Below, one piece after another: positions 17,439-24,778 of a stretch of DNA of 64,000 bases (positions within the stretch are counted from its first letter, which is position 1; each line of letters starts with the position of its first letter). The position numbers and the translations under genes were made by a program. Source of the DNA: Oxalobacteraceae bacterium (GTDB taxonomy: Bacteria; Pseudomonadota; Gammaproteobacteria; Burkholderiales; Burkholderiaceae_D); assembly GCA_947448025.1 (NCBI GenBank), contig CANFLV010000009.1, forward strand, positions 46,738 to 110,737, given 5' to 3'. The notes under the pieces were generated by a model. It did not search any database. It was not told where the DNA came from and saw nothing but the letters and a program-made list of their open reading frames with translations.

Positions 17439-18689
17439 ATGACCGACTTCCTGGACGCCCTGGAAAACCGCGACCCTGCCTTGCGCGAGCGCGAATTACT
17501 GGGCGCACTGCCCGCCCTGATCACGCGCGCTAAAACCGCGCCGGGCTGGGCCCGCATCCTGCAGGATGTCGATGCCGCATCCATTACTTCGCGTGCAGCG
17601 CTGGCGAGCTTGCCGGTCACGCGCAAGTCTGACCTCAAGCAGCTGCAGCATAATAACTTGCCGTTCGGCGGACTGACTTCAACTCCGGTGCGCGAGCTCG
17701 GTCGCATCTTCATGTCGCCCGGTCCGATCTTCGATCCGGAAGGCCGTGGCGGCGACTGGTGGCGTTTTGCGAGGCCGATGCATGCGCTCGGCCTGCGTCG
17801 CGGTCATATCGTGCAAAACTGTTTCTCGTATCATTTCACGCCGGCGGCCTTCATGGCCGAAGGCGGCGCGGCAAAACTCGGTTGCCCGGTGATCCCGGCC
17901 GGCAGCGGCCAGACTGAAATGCAGGTGCAGGCGATCACGGAGCTGAAGCCGGATGCCTATGTCGGCACGCCCTCATTTTTAAAAATCATCATAGAAAAAG
18001 CGCTCGAGATGGGCGCTGACATCAGCAGCATTCAGCGCGCCCTGTGCGGCGGCGAAGCCTTGCCGCCTTCATTGCGCCAGTGGCTGCAGGCGCATGGCGT
18101 GCCGCACGTCTTGCAGATGTACGGCTCGGCCGACATCGGCAATATCGCCTATGAGTCCGAGACAGATGGCCATCTGAATCCCGGCATGATCATCGATGAA
18201 GACCTGCTGCTGGAAATCGTTCGTCCCGGTACCGGTGACCCGGTCGCAGAAGGTGAAGTCGGCGAAGTCGTCGTTACCTCGTTCAATGCAGACTATCCGC
18301 TGCTGCGCTTTGCCACCGGCGACCTGTCGGCGGTACTGCCGGGCGCCTCGCCATGCGGCCGCACGAATACCCGCATCAAGGGCTGGATGGGTCGCGCCGA
18401 CCAGACCACGAAAATCCGCGCAATGTTTGTTCATGCCTCGCAAGTCAACGACGTCGTGCGGCGCCATCCTGAAGTCGTGAAAGCACGTCTGGTAGTCAGT
18501 GGCGAGATGGCCAATGACACGATGACGCTGCATTGCGAAGTCGCCGATACCGGGGCTGCGGCGCTGTCTGCAGCCATCGTTGCCTCAATTCGCGACGTGA
18601 CGAAATTGCGTGGTGACGTGCAGCTCGTGGCGCAGGGTAGTTTGCCCAATGATGGCAAGGTGATTGAGGATGCGCGTAAGTACGAGTAG
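17439..18689 (+). CDS. AMP-binding ligase, phenylacetate-CoA ligase-like
   Basis: Adenylate-forming enzyme of 416 residues related to phenylacetate-CoA ligase (PaaK). Recognisable blocks: ITELKPDAYVGTPSFLKIII, the LCGGEALPPSLRQWL segment, QMYGSADIGNIAYES, and DYPLLRFATGDLSAVLPG. The glycine-rich ATP loop, TSGSSGKPT in PaaK, is replaced near residues 91-104 by MSPGPIFDPEGRGGD, an unusual form. It is the last gene of the operon that begins with another CoA ligase. Likely role: activation of an aromatic or hydrophobic acid, or a regulatory or partner role with the first ligase (inference). Confidence 0.8.
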   Translation: MTDFLDALENRDPALRERELLGALPALITRAKTAPGWARILQDVDAASITSRAALASLPVTRKSDLKQLQHNNLPFGGLTSTPVRELGRIFMSPGPIFDPEGRGGDWWRFARPMHALGLRRGHIVQNCFSYHFTPAAFMAEGGAAKLGCPVIPAGSGQTEMQVQAITELKPDAYVGTPSFLKIIIEKALEMGADISSIQRALCGGEALPPSLRQWLQAHGVPHVLQMYGSADIGNIAYESETDGHLNPGMIIDEDLLLEIVRPGTGDPVAEGEVGEVVVTSFNADYPLLRFATGDLSAVLPGASPCGRTNTRIKGWMGRADQTTKIRAMFVHASQVNDVVRRHPEVVKARLVVSGEMANDTMTLHCEVADTGAAALSAAIVASIRDVTKLRGDVQLVAQGSLPNDGKVIEDARKYE

Positions 18690-18750
18690 TTTTTCGGCTG
18701 CACTTTAACGCAGGTCCGGCTACGATAAAAAACCTCGTCGCAATGGCATC

Positions 18751-18872
18751 TATGCCCGGCATCCGCCCTGCGCGCCCCATCCCTGCTGACTTTTTAAGGG
18801 ATGGGGCGCGCAGGGCGGATACCTCTGACAGTCCAGCGTGGCAAACACAGCGACCCAGCCGGATGGGGTTTT
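18751..18872 (+). repeat. Dispersed hairpin repeat, copy 1 (inverted copy at 63779-63900)
   Basis: A 122-bp element with a perfect 24-bp stem (18761-18784 with 18797-18820) and a 12-base loop, followed by a tail ending GGATGGGGTTTT. The same element lies in reverse orientation at the end of this window with only about seven differences, six of them clustered at 18843-18848. The strong hairpin just after the ligase operon could act in transcription ending, but the T-run is in the loop and not after the stem. Confidence 0.93.
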
Positions 18873-18911
18873 GAATTAGTCGCGCTTCCACGCAGTCCGC
18901 AGAGACAGGGG

Positions 18912-18961
18912 TATCGGGCGCCGCCAGGCTTAACAAGTCACCAGTCTGGCGGCGCCCGATA
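18912..18961. repeat. 16-bp perfect hairpin
   Basis: Stem TATCGGGCGCCGCCAG at 18912-18927 with its exact complement at 18946-18961, loop 18 bases. It lies 40 bp after the 122-bp hairpin repeat. From about 18968 a further repeated stretch (TCGATCTGATGAGGTAGTA) is shared with the last bases of the window. The rest of 18690-19152 shows no gene. Confidence 0.85.
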
Positions 18962-19152
18962 GGCCTGGCTCGATCTGATGAGGTAGTAATCCATTTCTTG
19001 ATCTTGGCAGGCGGCAAACCATTTCTCGATCTGATCATACTGCTGTCAAAATACTGCACCACAAAGTCAGCGGCGACCGACGTAATGTTAAGATCTTGGC
19101 CGCAACCTGATGATCCCAGTCACCATGCCAATTTTCTGAAAGCCCCAGCGCC

Positions 19153-19728
19153 ATGTCCGACACCACAGCCCAATCTCATACCGATAAAGCGCGCGCCATC
19201 CTGGCCACATCCGAGCTCGTCTTCGATGCCGCCGCCGTGCAGGCCGCCGTCGATCGCGTGGCGCTCGCTTTGAACCAGCGCTTCGATCATGCAGAGGGCA
19301 CACCCTACCCACTCGTGCTGGGCGTGATGGGCGGCGCGGTCGTGTTTGCCGGTCAATTGCTGACCCGGCTGGATTTTCCGCTGGAGTTTGATTACATCCA
19401 TGTCACGCGCTACGGCGTGAAAGACCATGGCGGCAAGATCGAATGGAAGGTCGAACCGCGCGCCGATGTGCGCGGCCGTACCGTGATCGTGCTCGACGAT
19501 ATCCTCGATGAAGGCGAGACGCTCGCGCATGTCAAACAGCGGCTGCTGGACATGGGCGCAGCGGAAGTGCTGCTGGTCGTTTTTGCCGACAAGGATATCG
19601 GCAAGAGCAAGCCGGCCGTGCCGGACCTCGTCGGTCTGGTTCTGCCGAATAAATTCGTCATCGGCTATGGCATGGATGCGTATGGTTACTGGCGTAATTT
19701 GCCCGATATCCGGGCCATTCCAATCTGA
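19153..19728 (+). CDS. Purine phosphoribosyltransferase (hypoxanthine-guanine type)
   Basis: Type I phosphoribosyltransferase, 191 residues, for purine salvage: transfers ribose-5-phosphate from PRPP to hypoxanthine or guanine. The PRPP-binding loop reads VIVLDDILDEGETLAHV near residues 113-130, preceded by LEFDYIHVTRYG. The ending YGMDAYGYWRNLPDIRAI fits the betaproteobacterial branch of the hypoxanthine-guanine enzymes. It stands alone, downstream of the repeat-rich gap and converging on the small gene at 19806. Exact base preference cannot be read from sequence. Confidence 0.85.
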   Translation: MSDTTAQSHTDKARAILATSELVFDAAAVQAAVDRVALALNQRFDHAEGTPYPLVLGVMGGAVVFAGQLLTRLDFPLEFDYIHVTRYGVKDHGGKIEWKVEPRADVRGRTVIVLDDILDEGETLAHVKQRLLDMGAAEVLLVVFADKDIGKSKPAVPDLVGLVLPNKFVIGYGMDAYGYWRNLPDIRAIPI

Positions 19729-19805
19729 CAAAACTTGCTGACCGGTGCGCCGCGCGCGCATCAGCCTGCTGAAACGCAAACCTTCAGACGAATAGCCACG
19801 CCTGA

Positions 19806-20090
19806 TTACGGCTTGGCGCGCGTCTCTGGCGCCGCCGGGCAGGCAGATGCAGCGCCGCCTGCCGCTGTTTGATCAATGCCGCGCGCACCGTGGCAATCCG
19901 TATCGACAAGACCTTGTGCAAGATCTGCAGCGGCCTGCGCAATGTCCTCGCGTACCTTGCCCGGCTGAGCATCGCCAGTTTCATCGCGCTCGTGTGGCAA
20001 GCGCGCAGTCGACTCGTTTTCAAGCGGTTTTCCGGGCACGCGCCTGGCATCGCCGGTGTGCACGCGAAGAGGATTCACTGCATTTCTCAT
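19806..20090 (-). CDS. Small hydrophilic protein (94 residues), probably conserved
   Basis: Start ATG at 20090 with a clear ribosome site GGGAG six bases upstream. The middle (LPHERDETGDAQPG, then VREDIAQAAADLAQGLVDTD) resembles short uncharacterised proteins I associate with Burkholderiales that carry a basic/acidic LPHERD-type motif followed by an amphipathic helix. No signal peptide, membrane span or known domain. It converges with the phosphoribosyltransferase gene. The function is unknown. The composition, ribosome site and lack of any better frame argue that it is real. Confidence 0.65.
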   Translation of the reverse strand: MRNAVNPLRVHTGDARRVPGKPLENESTARLPHERDETGDAQPGKVREDIAQAAADLAQGLVDTDCHGARGIDQTAAGGAASACPAAPETRAKP

Positions 20091-20140
20091 CTGAGGCTCC
20101 CGTTGAAGTAATCATGGATGTATGAACCGAATTGTTAGCA

Positions 20141-20833
20141 ATGGTTCCATGGTGGATTTACCGCGCCATACCCGATCAAGCGACAAGCGAGACCATTGAA
20201 GGAAAGCGTTGCGCTTACGCGCGGCCATCGATACAGAAGAACCTGTTTGCTACCTATGTCCCTTGCAGCACGCAAGATGTCGCGCCTAGCGCGGCCTCGA
20301 TCGGCGGCGTAAATTTACGCCGGACGGCCTTGCCGTTTGTGACGCTGGGAACGAGCAACGCGGCCGATACGGCTTATCACAGCATGATCGCTGACTTCAG
20401 TGAAGCCGCCCATCCGGGCATCTTCGATCCGAATTTCGGCTGGATCGAATTACGCCAGGGGCACTGCATGCTGGATCTTGAAAAAGTCCTGTTTGATTTG
20501 TGGGAGCACTACACGGACACCGAAAGCATCTGGAACAATGCCGTCGCAGCAAAAAATTTCAACTCGACATATCCCTTCGAAGAAGGCTTTCCAGAGTTCG
20601 GCAGAAAAGGCACGCGTTACCTCAATTTCAAGGAACTGCGGCGCGCGTGCTTTATCGCTTGCCAGGTGCAGGTGCAGTCCTCGCTGGCCGCCAGTACGCC
20701 GGCCTTTGAGCACAAATCGGCGTTCGGCTTAAGACCCTCGGCAACACCGGAATCAAGCCAACACAGCACTTCGTTTTCCAGCATCCCACCGCCACTGAAA
20801 AGAAAATTTTCAGGCGATGACACGGACAAATGA
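20141..20833 (+). CDS. Hypothetical protein, unrecognised
   Basis: An open frame of about 230 residues that I cannot assign. The ATG at 20141 has no ribosome site; a TTG lies three codons earlier. The central part (residues about 75-180) looks like a folded domain rich in aromatic residues (FDLWEHYTDTESIWNNAV, FPEFGRKGTRYLNFKELRR). The last 50 residues are Ser/Pro-rich and end in the charged KRKFSGDDTDK. No signal peptide or membrane span. It is divergent from the small gene at 19806 and converges with the SDR gene, which ends 8 bp further on. Possibly a lineage-specific gene. Confidence 0.5.
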   Translation: MVPWWIYRAIPDQATSETIEGKRCAYARPSIQKNLFATYVPCSTQDVAPSAASIGGVNLRRTALPFVTLGTSNAADTAYHSMIADFSEAAHPGIFDPNFGWIELRQGHCMLDLEKVLFDLWEHYTDTESIWNNAVAAKNFNSTYPFEEGFPEFGRKGTRYLNFKELRRACFIACQVQVQSSLAASTPAFEHKSAFGLRPSATPESSQHSTSFSSIPPPLKRKFSGDDTDK

Positions 20834-20841
20834 CAGCGCGC

Positions 20842-21555
20842 TCAGACTTCCCGCACGTCAGCGACCGCGCGGGCACCAAATGCCGGACTCAGCAAATAAT
20901 CCACGAGTCCCTGTGCGCAATCCGCCGCACTGGCCAGCGCACCATCTTGTTTGAGCTGCTCGAAACGTTCACGCAAGGGGAATTGCGCGAGACTGCTGGC
21001 GCGGATTTCGGCCTGCATGTCGGTGTCGATGATGCCCGGCGCTAGGCTGCAAATTTTCAGGTTCGTATTGTGGTCGAGCTGGACTGCACTGGCATGCATG
21101 TCGAGCGCGGCCTTGGTCGCGCAATACACGCTCCAGCCAGGATAGGCACTGCGGCCAGCGCCGCTGGAGACATGCAGGATGCGACGCTCGACTGCCTGCG
21201 GGCAGGCCAGTTCCAGTGCATTTGCCAGCAGCAGCGGTGCCGTGACATTGAGGCTGACGGCGCGCGCGATGGCGGCGCCATTTTGCAAGGCCAGCGGCCC
21301 GACAGGCTGGACTGTGCCGGCATTGTTAATCAGCAGGACCGTCTTGCAGCCGTCAATAAATTCGCCGAGCTGCGGACCTGACAGCCATGCCAGCAGTGCG
21401 GCCGGATCCGCCAGATCAAGCTCGCGCTGAACGAGCAAGCCCGCATCAGGCAGGCTGCCGCGCGCAAGTCCCAATACCGGAATTTTGCGCGCCAGCAGAT
21501 TCGTCGCGATCGCGGCGCCAATGCCGCGCGTATGACCTGTCAGGATCGCTTTCAT
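20842..21555 (-). CDS. Short-chain dehydrogenase/reductase (SDR)
   Basis: NAD(P)-dependent oxidoreductase, 237 residues from the ATG at 21555 (MKAILTGHTRGIGAAIA). The Rossmann nucleotide motif is TGHTRGIG at 6-13, a NNAG motif follows, and the active-site Tyr/Lys appear in YCATKAALD with the upstream serine in HVSSGAG. An ATG 15 codons earlier lies inside the previous gene and is less likely. It starts 7 bp after the stop of the nitronate-monooxygenase-like gene, so they share a transcript. Substrate unknown; the neighbourhood is fatty-acyl degradation. Confidence 0.85.
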   Translation of the reverse strand: MKAILTGHTRGIGAAIATNLLARKIPVLGLARGSLPDAGLLVQRELDLADPAALLAWLSGPQLGEFIDGCKTVLLINNAGTVQPVGPLALQNGAAIARAVSLNVTAPLLLANALELACPQAVERRILHVSSGAGRSAYPGWSVYCATKAALDMHASAVQLDHNTNLKICSLAPGIIDTDMQAEIRASSLAQFPLRERFEQLKQDGALASAADCAQGLVDYLLSPAFGARAVADVREV

Positions 21556-21562
21556 CGGCAGC

Positions 21563-22546
21563 TCAGAGCGCAAGGCGCGCACGCGCCGCATCGTACTCAT
21601 TCTTCAGGCGCGCCACGACTTCCGCCACGCTCGGTGCGTCATCCATCATGCCCACGCCCTGGCCTGCGCCCCAGATATCGCGCCAGGCCTTGGCCTTGCT
21701 GGCGCTGCCGGAACCGAAGTTCATGGCGGTCTTGTCGGCTACTGGCAGGTTATCGGGATCGAGGCCGGCAGCGACGATGGATTTTTTCAAATAATTGCCA
21801 TGCACGCCGGTGAACAGGTTCGTATAGACGATATCGGCGGCGCTGGATTCGATGATCGCATTACGGTAAGCATCGTCGACATTCGATTCCTTCGTGGCCA
21901 GCCAGCGCGAACCGATATAGGCGAAGTCTGCGCCCATGGCTTGCGCTGCGAGCACCGCATCACCGGTGGCGATCGAGCCGGAGAGCGCGACCGGGCCATT
22001 GAAGAATTTACGCACTTCACCCACCAGCGCGAACGGCGACAAACCGCCCGCATGTCCGCCGGCGCCGGCAGCAACGAGGATCAAACCATCGACGCCGGAT
22101 TCCAGCGACTTCTCGGCGTGGCGAATCGAGATTACATCGTGCATGACGATCCCGCCGTAACTGTGGATCGCGTCGAGCATTTCCTTGGGCGGCGCGCGCA
22201 GGCTGGAGATGACGATGGGGATGCGGTGCTTGACGCAGACTTCGACGTCATGCGCGAGGCGGTCGTTCGACTGGTGCACGATTTGATTGACTGCGATCGG
22301 TCCGATTTTAGCGCCGGGATTCGCTGCGGCGTAGGTCGCCAGTTCCAGCTTCATGTCGGTGAGCCAGGTGTCGAGCATTTCCGCCGGACGCGCATTGAGC
22401 GCAGGGAAAGAACCGACGATACCGGCCTTGCATTGCGCCAGTACCAGCGCCGGACCACTGGCAATGAACAGCGGAGAACCGATGACTGGAATGGACAGGT
22501 TTTGCAATGCGGCGGGCAGATGGCTTGCTGACTGGCTGACGGACAT
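21563..22546 (-). CDS. Nitronate monooxygenase-like flavoprotein
   Basis: FMN-dependent TIM-barrel protein of the nitronate monooxygenase / 2-nitropropane dioxygenase family, 327 residues. The start at 22546 (MSVSQSASHLPAAL) has an AAGGAG ribosome site. Motifs: PLFIASGPALVLAQCKAGIVGSF, the glycine-rich FMN stretch VAAGAGGHAGG, and GDAVLAAQAMGADFAYIGSRW. Members oxidise alkyl nitronates, but many genes so named sit in lipid-degradation clusters and may act on other substrates. It heads a two-gene operon with the SDR, divergent from a beta-oxidation-type operon. Confidence 0.85.
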   Translation of the reverse strand: MSVSQSASHLPAALQNLSIPVIGSPLFIASGPALVLAQCKAGIVGSFPALNARPAEMLDTWLTDMKLELATYAAANPGAKIGPIAVNQIVHQSNDRLAHDVEVCVKHRIPIVISSLRAPPKEMLDAIHSYGGIVMHDVISIRHAEKSLESGVDGLILVAAGAGGHAGGLSPFALVGEVRKFFNGPVALSGSIATGDAVLAAQAMGADFAYIGSRWLATKESNVDDAYRNAIIESSAADIVYTNLFTGVHGNYLKKSIVAAGLDPDNLPVADKTAMNFGSGSASKAKAWRDIWGAGQGVGMMDDAPSVAEVVARLKNEYDAARARLAL

Positions 22547-22725
22547 GAGGTCTCCTTGAGTTTTAATTAGATGCGTCGCAGCGACCTGAAAATTCACAGC
22601 GCGGCTGATGTATGCTGGCAGATGCTATCAGAAAAAGCACGATCGGTCAGAAAGCCACTATCAGCCCCGCGTTGAGAGGGTATTATCTGAACACCGAAGG
22701 CAGCCATCATAAAACGGAGACCCGC

Positions 22726-23583
22726 ATGTCCCAGCAATGCATCAGCTTCACCATCGTTGATAAAGTCGCGCACCTGATCCTGAACCGCCCGCAAGCCTTG
22801 AACACCATGCAGCCCGTGCTATGGCGCGAACTCACCGAAGTGCTCACTGAATTACAGCGTAGCGCGGCGGCGCGCGTACTGATCATTTCCTCTACCGGCA
22901 AACATTTCACCGCCGGTATGGCGCTCGACGTCTTCGGCACGGACGCCGGCGTCTCGCTCGATGACGCCAGCGCCGGCGGTCGCGCCAACATCGTGCCGCA
23001 GCTGACCGACATGCAGCGCGTATTCGACCTGATCGAGCAATTGCGCATGCCGGTGATCGCCGCGATCCAGGGTGGCTGCATCGGCGGCGGCGTCGACATG
23101 GCCTGCGCCTGCGACATCCGCCTCGCCACGCAAGACGCCTTCTTCTGCATTCAGGAAATCAATATCGGCATGACCGCCGACCTCGGCACCCTGCAGCGTT
23201 TACCGAAGCTGATCCCGGAAGGCATCGTGCATGAACTGGCCTACACCGGTCGACGCCTGCCAGCCGCGCGCGCGCTGGCAGTGGGGCTGGTGAACCAGAC
23301 CTTCGACACGCAAGAAGCGATGCTGGCCGAAGCGCTGCAAATGGCGCAGGAAATCGCCGCCAAACCGCCGGTCGCAATATGGGGCAGCAAACAGGCGATC
23401 CACTATGCGCGCGACCACACGACACAAGACGCCTTGCAGCAGATGGGCTGGCTGCAGTCCGGCATCTGGCAAACCTCGAACCTGGTCGAAGCCTTCACTG
23501 CGAAACAGCAGGGACGCGCGCCGGCGTTTGCGGACCTGCCGCCGCTGCAAAATTTCGCCGACGCGAAATACGAACTCAAATGA
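22726..23583 (+). CDS. Enoyl-CoA hydratase/isomerase family, dienoyl-CoA isomerase-like
   Basis: Crotonase-fold enzyme, 285 residues from the ATG at 22726 after an ACGGAGA ribosome site; upstream in-frame starts lack one. The oxyanion-hole segment is AAIQGGCIGGGVDMACACDIR. The block FCIQEINIGMTADLGTLQRLPK closely resembles delta3,5-delta2,4-dienoyl-CoA isomerase (ECH1), including the Glu and Asp that shift the double bonds. Probable role: moving double bonds of unsaturated acyl-CoAs into position for beta-oxidation. It is translationally coupled (ATGA overlap) to the acyl-CoA dehydrogenase that follows. Confidence 0.87.
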   Translation: MSQQCISFTIVDKVAHLILNRPQALNTMQPVLWRELTEVLTELQRSAAARVLIISSTGKHFTAGMALDVFGTDAGVSLDDASAGGRANIVPQLTDMQRVFDLIEQLRMPVIAAIQGGCIGGGVDMACACDIRLATQDAFFCIQEINIGMTADLGTLQRLPKLIPEGIVHELAYTGRRLPAARALAVGLVNQTFDTQEAMLAEALQMAQEIAAKPPVAIWGSKQAIHYARDHTTQDALQQMGWLQSGIWQTSNLVEAFTAKQQGRAPAFADLPPLQNFADAKYELK

Positions 23584-24734
23584 GCGCGACCATGCCGACT
23601 CCGGCCTGGAGCAATCCCGAACTGGAGATGCTGCGCGATACAGCGCGGCGCTTTTTTGCCGAACAGGTCACGCCGCATGAAAAGCGCTGGGACGCGCAAC
23701 AGCATGTCGATCGCGCGCTCTGGCAGCAAGCCGGCGAGATCGGTTTGCTGTGCGCGAGCATCCCCACAGAATTCGGCGGTGCGGGCGGCGACTTCCGTCA
23801 TGAAGCCGTGATCTACGAAGCGCAGGCCGAAGCCAATAACACCAGCTTTGGCATCCAGGTCCACAGCGGCATTTGCGCGCATTATTTTCTGAAGTACGGC
23901 ACGCTCGCGCAGCAGCAACGCTATCTGCCGGCCATGGCCAGCGGCGAACTCGTCTGCGCGATCGCGATGACCGAGCCCGGCACCGGCTCCGATCTGCAGG
24001 CGATACAGACGCGCGCAGACAAACACGGCGACCACTACCTGATCAATGGCGCCAAGACCTTCATCACGAATGGTCATCTTGCCGACTTGATTCTGCTGGT
24101 GGCCAAGACCGATGTCAGCCTCGGCGCGAAGGGCATCTCGCTGATCGTCATCGAAACGCATGAGCTGGCCGGCTTCAAGCGCGGCAAGCTGCTGGAAAAA
24201 ATTGGCCAACACGGCCAGGATACGGCCGAGCTGTTTTTTGACGATGTGCAGGTGCCGCTGGAAAATTTACTCGGCGCCGTCGAAGGTCAGGGATTTTTCC
24301 AGCTGATGCAGCAGCTGCCGCAAGAGCGCCTGATCATCGGCGTCGCCGCAGTGGCCTTCATGGAGCAGGCGATCCTGCTGACGACGCAGCACGTCAAGCA
24401 GCGTCAGGCCTTCGGCAAGCCGCTGTTCGATTTGCAAAACACACGCTTCACGCTGGCCGAATGCAAGACCGAGGCGCATGTTGCGCGCGTCTTCATCGAT
24501 GACTGCATCGCACGGCATGTCAGCGGCACGCTCGATAATGCGACCGCGTCGATGGCCAAATGGTGGTGCACCGAAAAACAGTGCCAGATCATCGACCGCT
24601 GCCTGCAGCTGTTCGGCGGCTATGGCTATATGAGCGAATACCCGATTGCAAAGATGTATGCCGATGCGCGGGTACAGAAAATTTATGGCGGCGCCAATGA
24701 ACTGATGAAGGAATTGATCGCCCGCAGCATGTAA
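23580..24734 (+). CDS. Acyl-CoA dehydrogenase, long-chain (LCAD)-like
   Basis: FAD-dependent dehydrogenase, 384 residues; its ATG overlaps the previous stop (ATGA at 23580-23583). FAD/substrate motifs: IAMTEPGTGSDLQAIQT, INGAKTFITNG and QRQAFGKPL. The usual catalytic Glu near the C-terminus is absent: the position reads YGGANEL where most members have YEGTSDI. A Glu is present at residue 249 in LPQERL, the site used by LCAD and isovaleryl-CoA dehydrogenase. Together with the ending YGGANELMKELIARS this points to the LCAD branch. It acts between the isomerase and the thiolase in the same operon. Confidence 0.9.
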   Translation: MSATMPTPAWSNPELEMLRDTARRFFAEQVTPHEKRWDAQQHVDRALWQQAGEIGLLCASIPTEFGGAGGDFRHEAVIYEAQAEANNTSFGIQVHSGICAHYFLKYGTLAQQQRYLPAMASGELVCAIAMTEPGTGSDLQAIQTRADKHGDHYLINGAKTFITNGHLADLILLVAKTDVSLGAKGISLIVIETHELAGFKRGKLLEKIGQHGQDTAELFFDDVQVPLENLLGAVEGQGFFQLMQQLPQERLIIGVAAVAFMEQAILLTTQHVKQRQAFGKPLFDLQNTRFTLAECKTEAHVARVFIDDCIARHVSGTLDNATASMAKWWCTEKQCQIIDRCLQLFGGYGYMSEYPIAKMYADARVQKIYGGANELMKELIARSM

Positions 24735-24778
24735 GCCCGTGCACTTTACGAATAAACCCGACCCTCAGGAACCCCACC

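Noticed and set aside
18998..19273. Plus-strand open frame before the phosphoribosyltransferase
   Set aside because: It crosses the repeat modules and overlaps the phosphoribosyltransferase start in another frame; no ribosome site.
23379..23579. N-terminal extension of the LCAD-like dehydrogenase
   Set aside because: It overlaps the end of the isomerase gene in another frame; the ATGA start at 23580 gives the normal family length.
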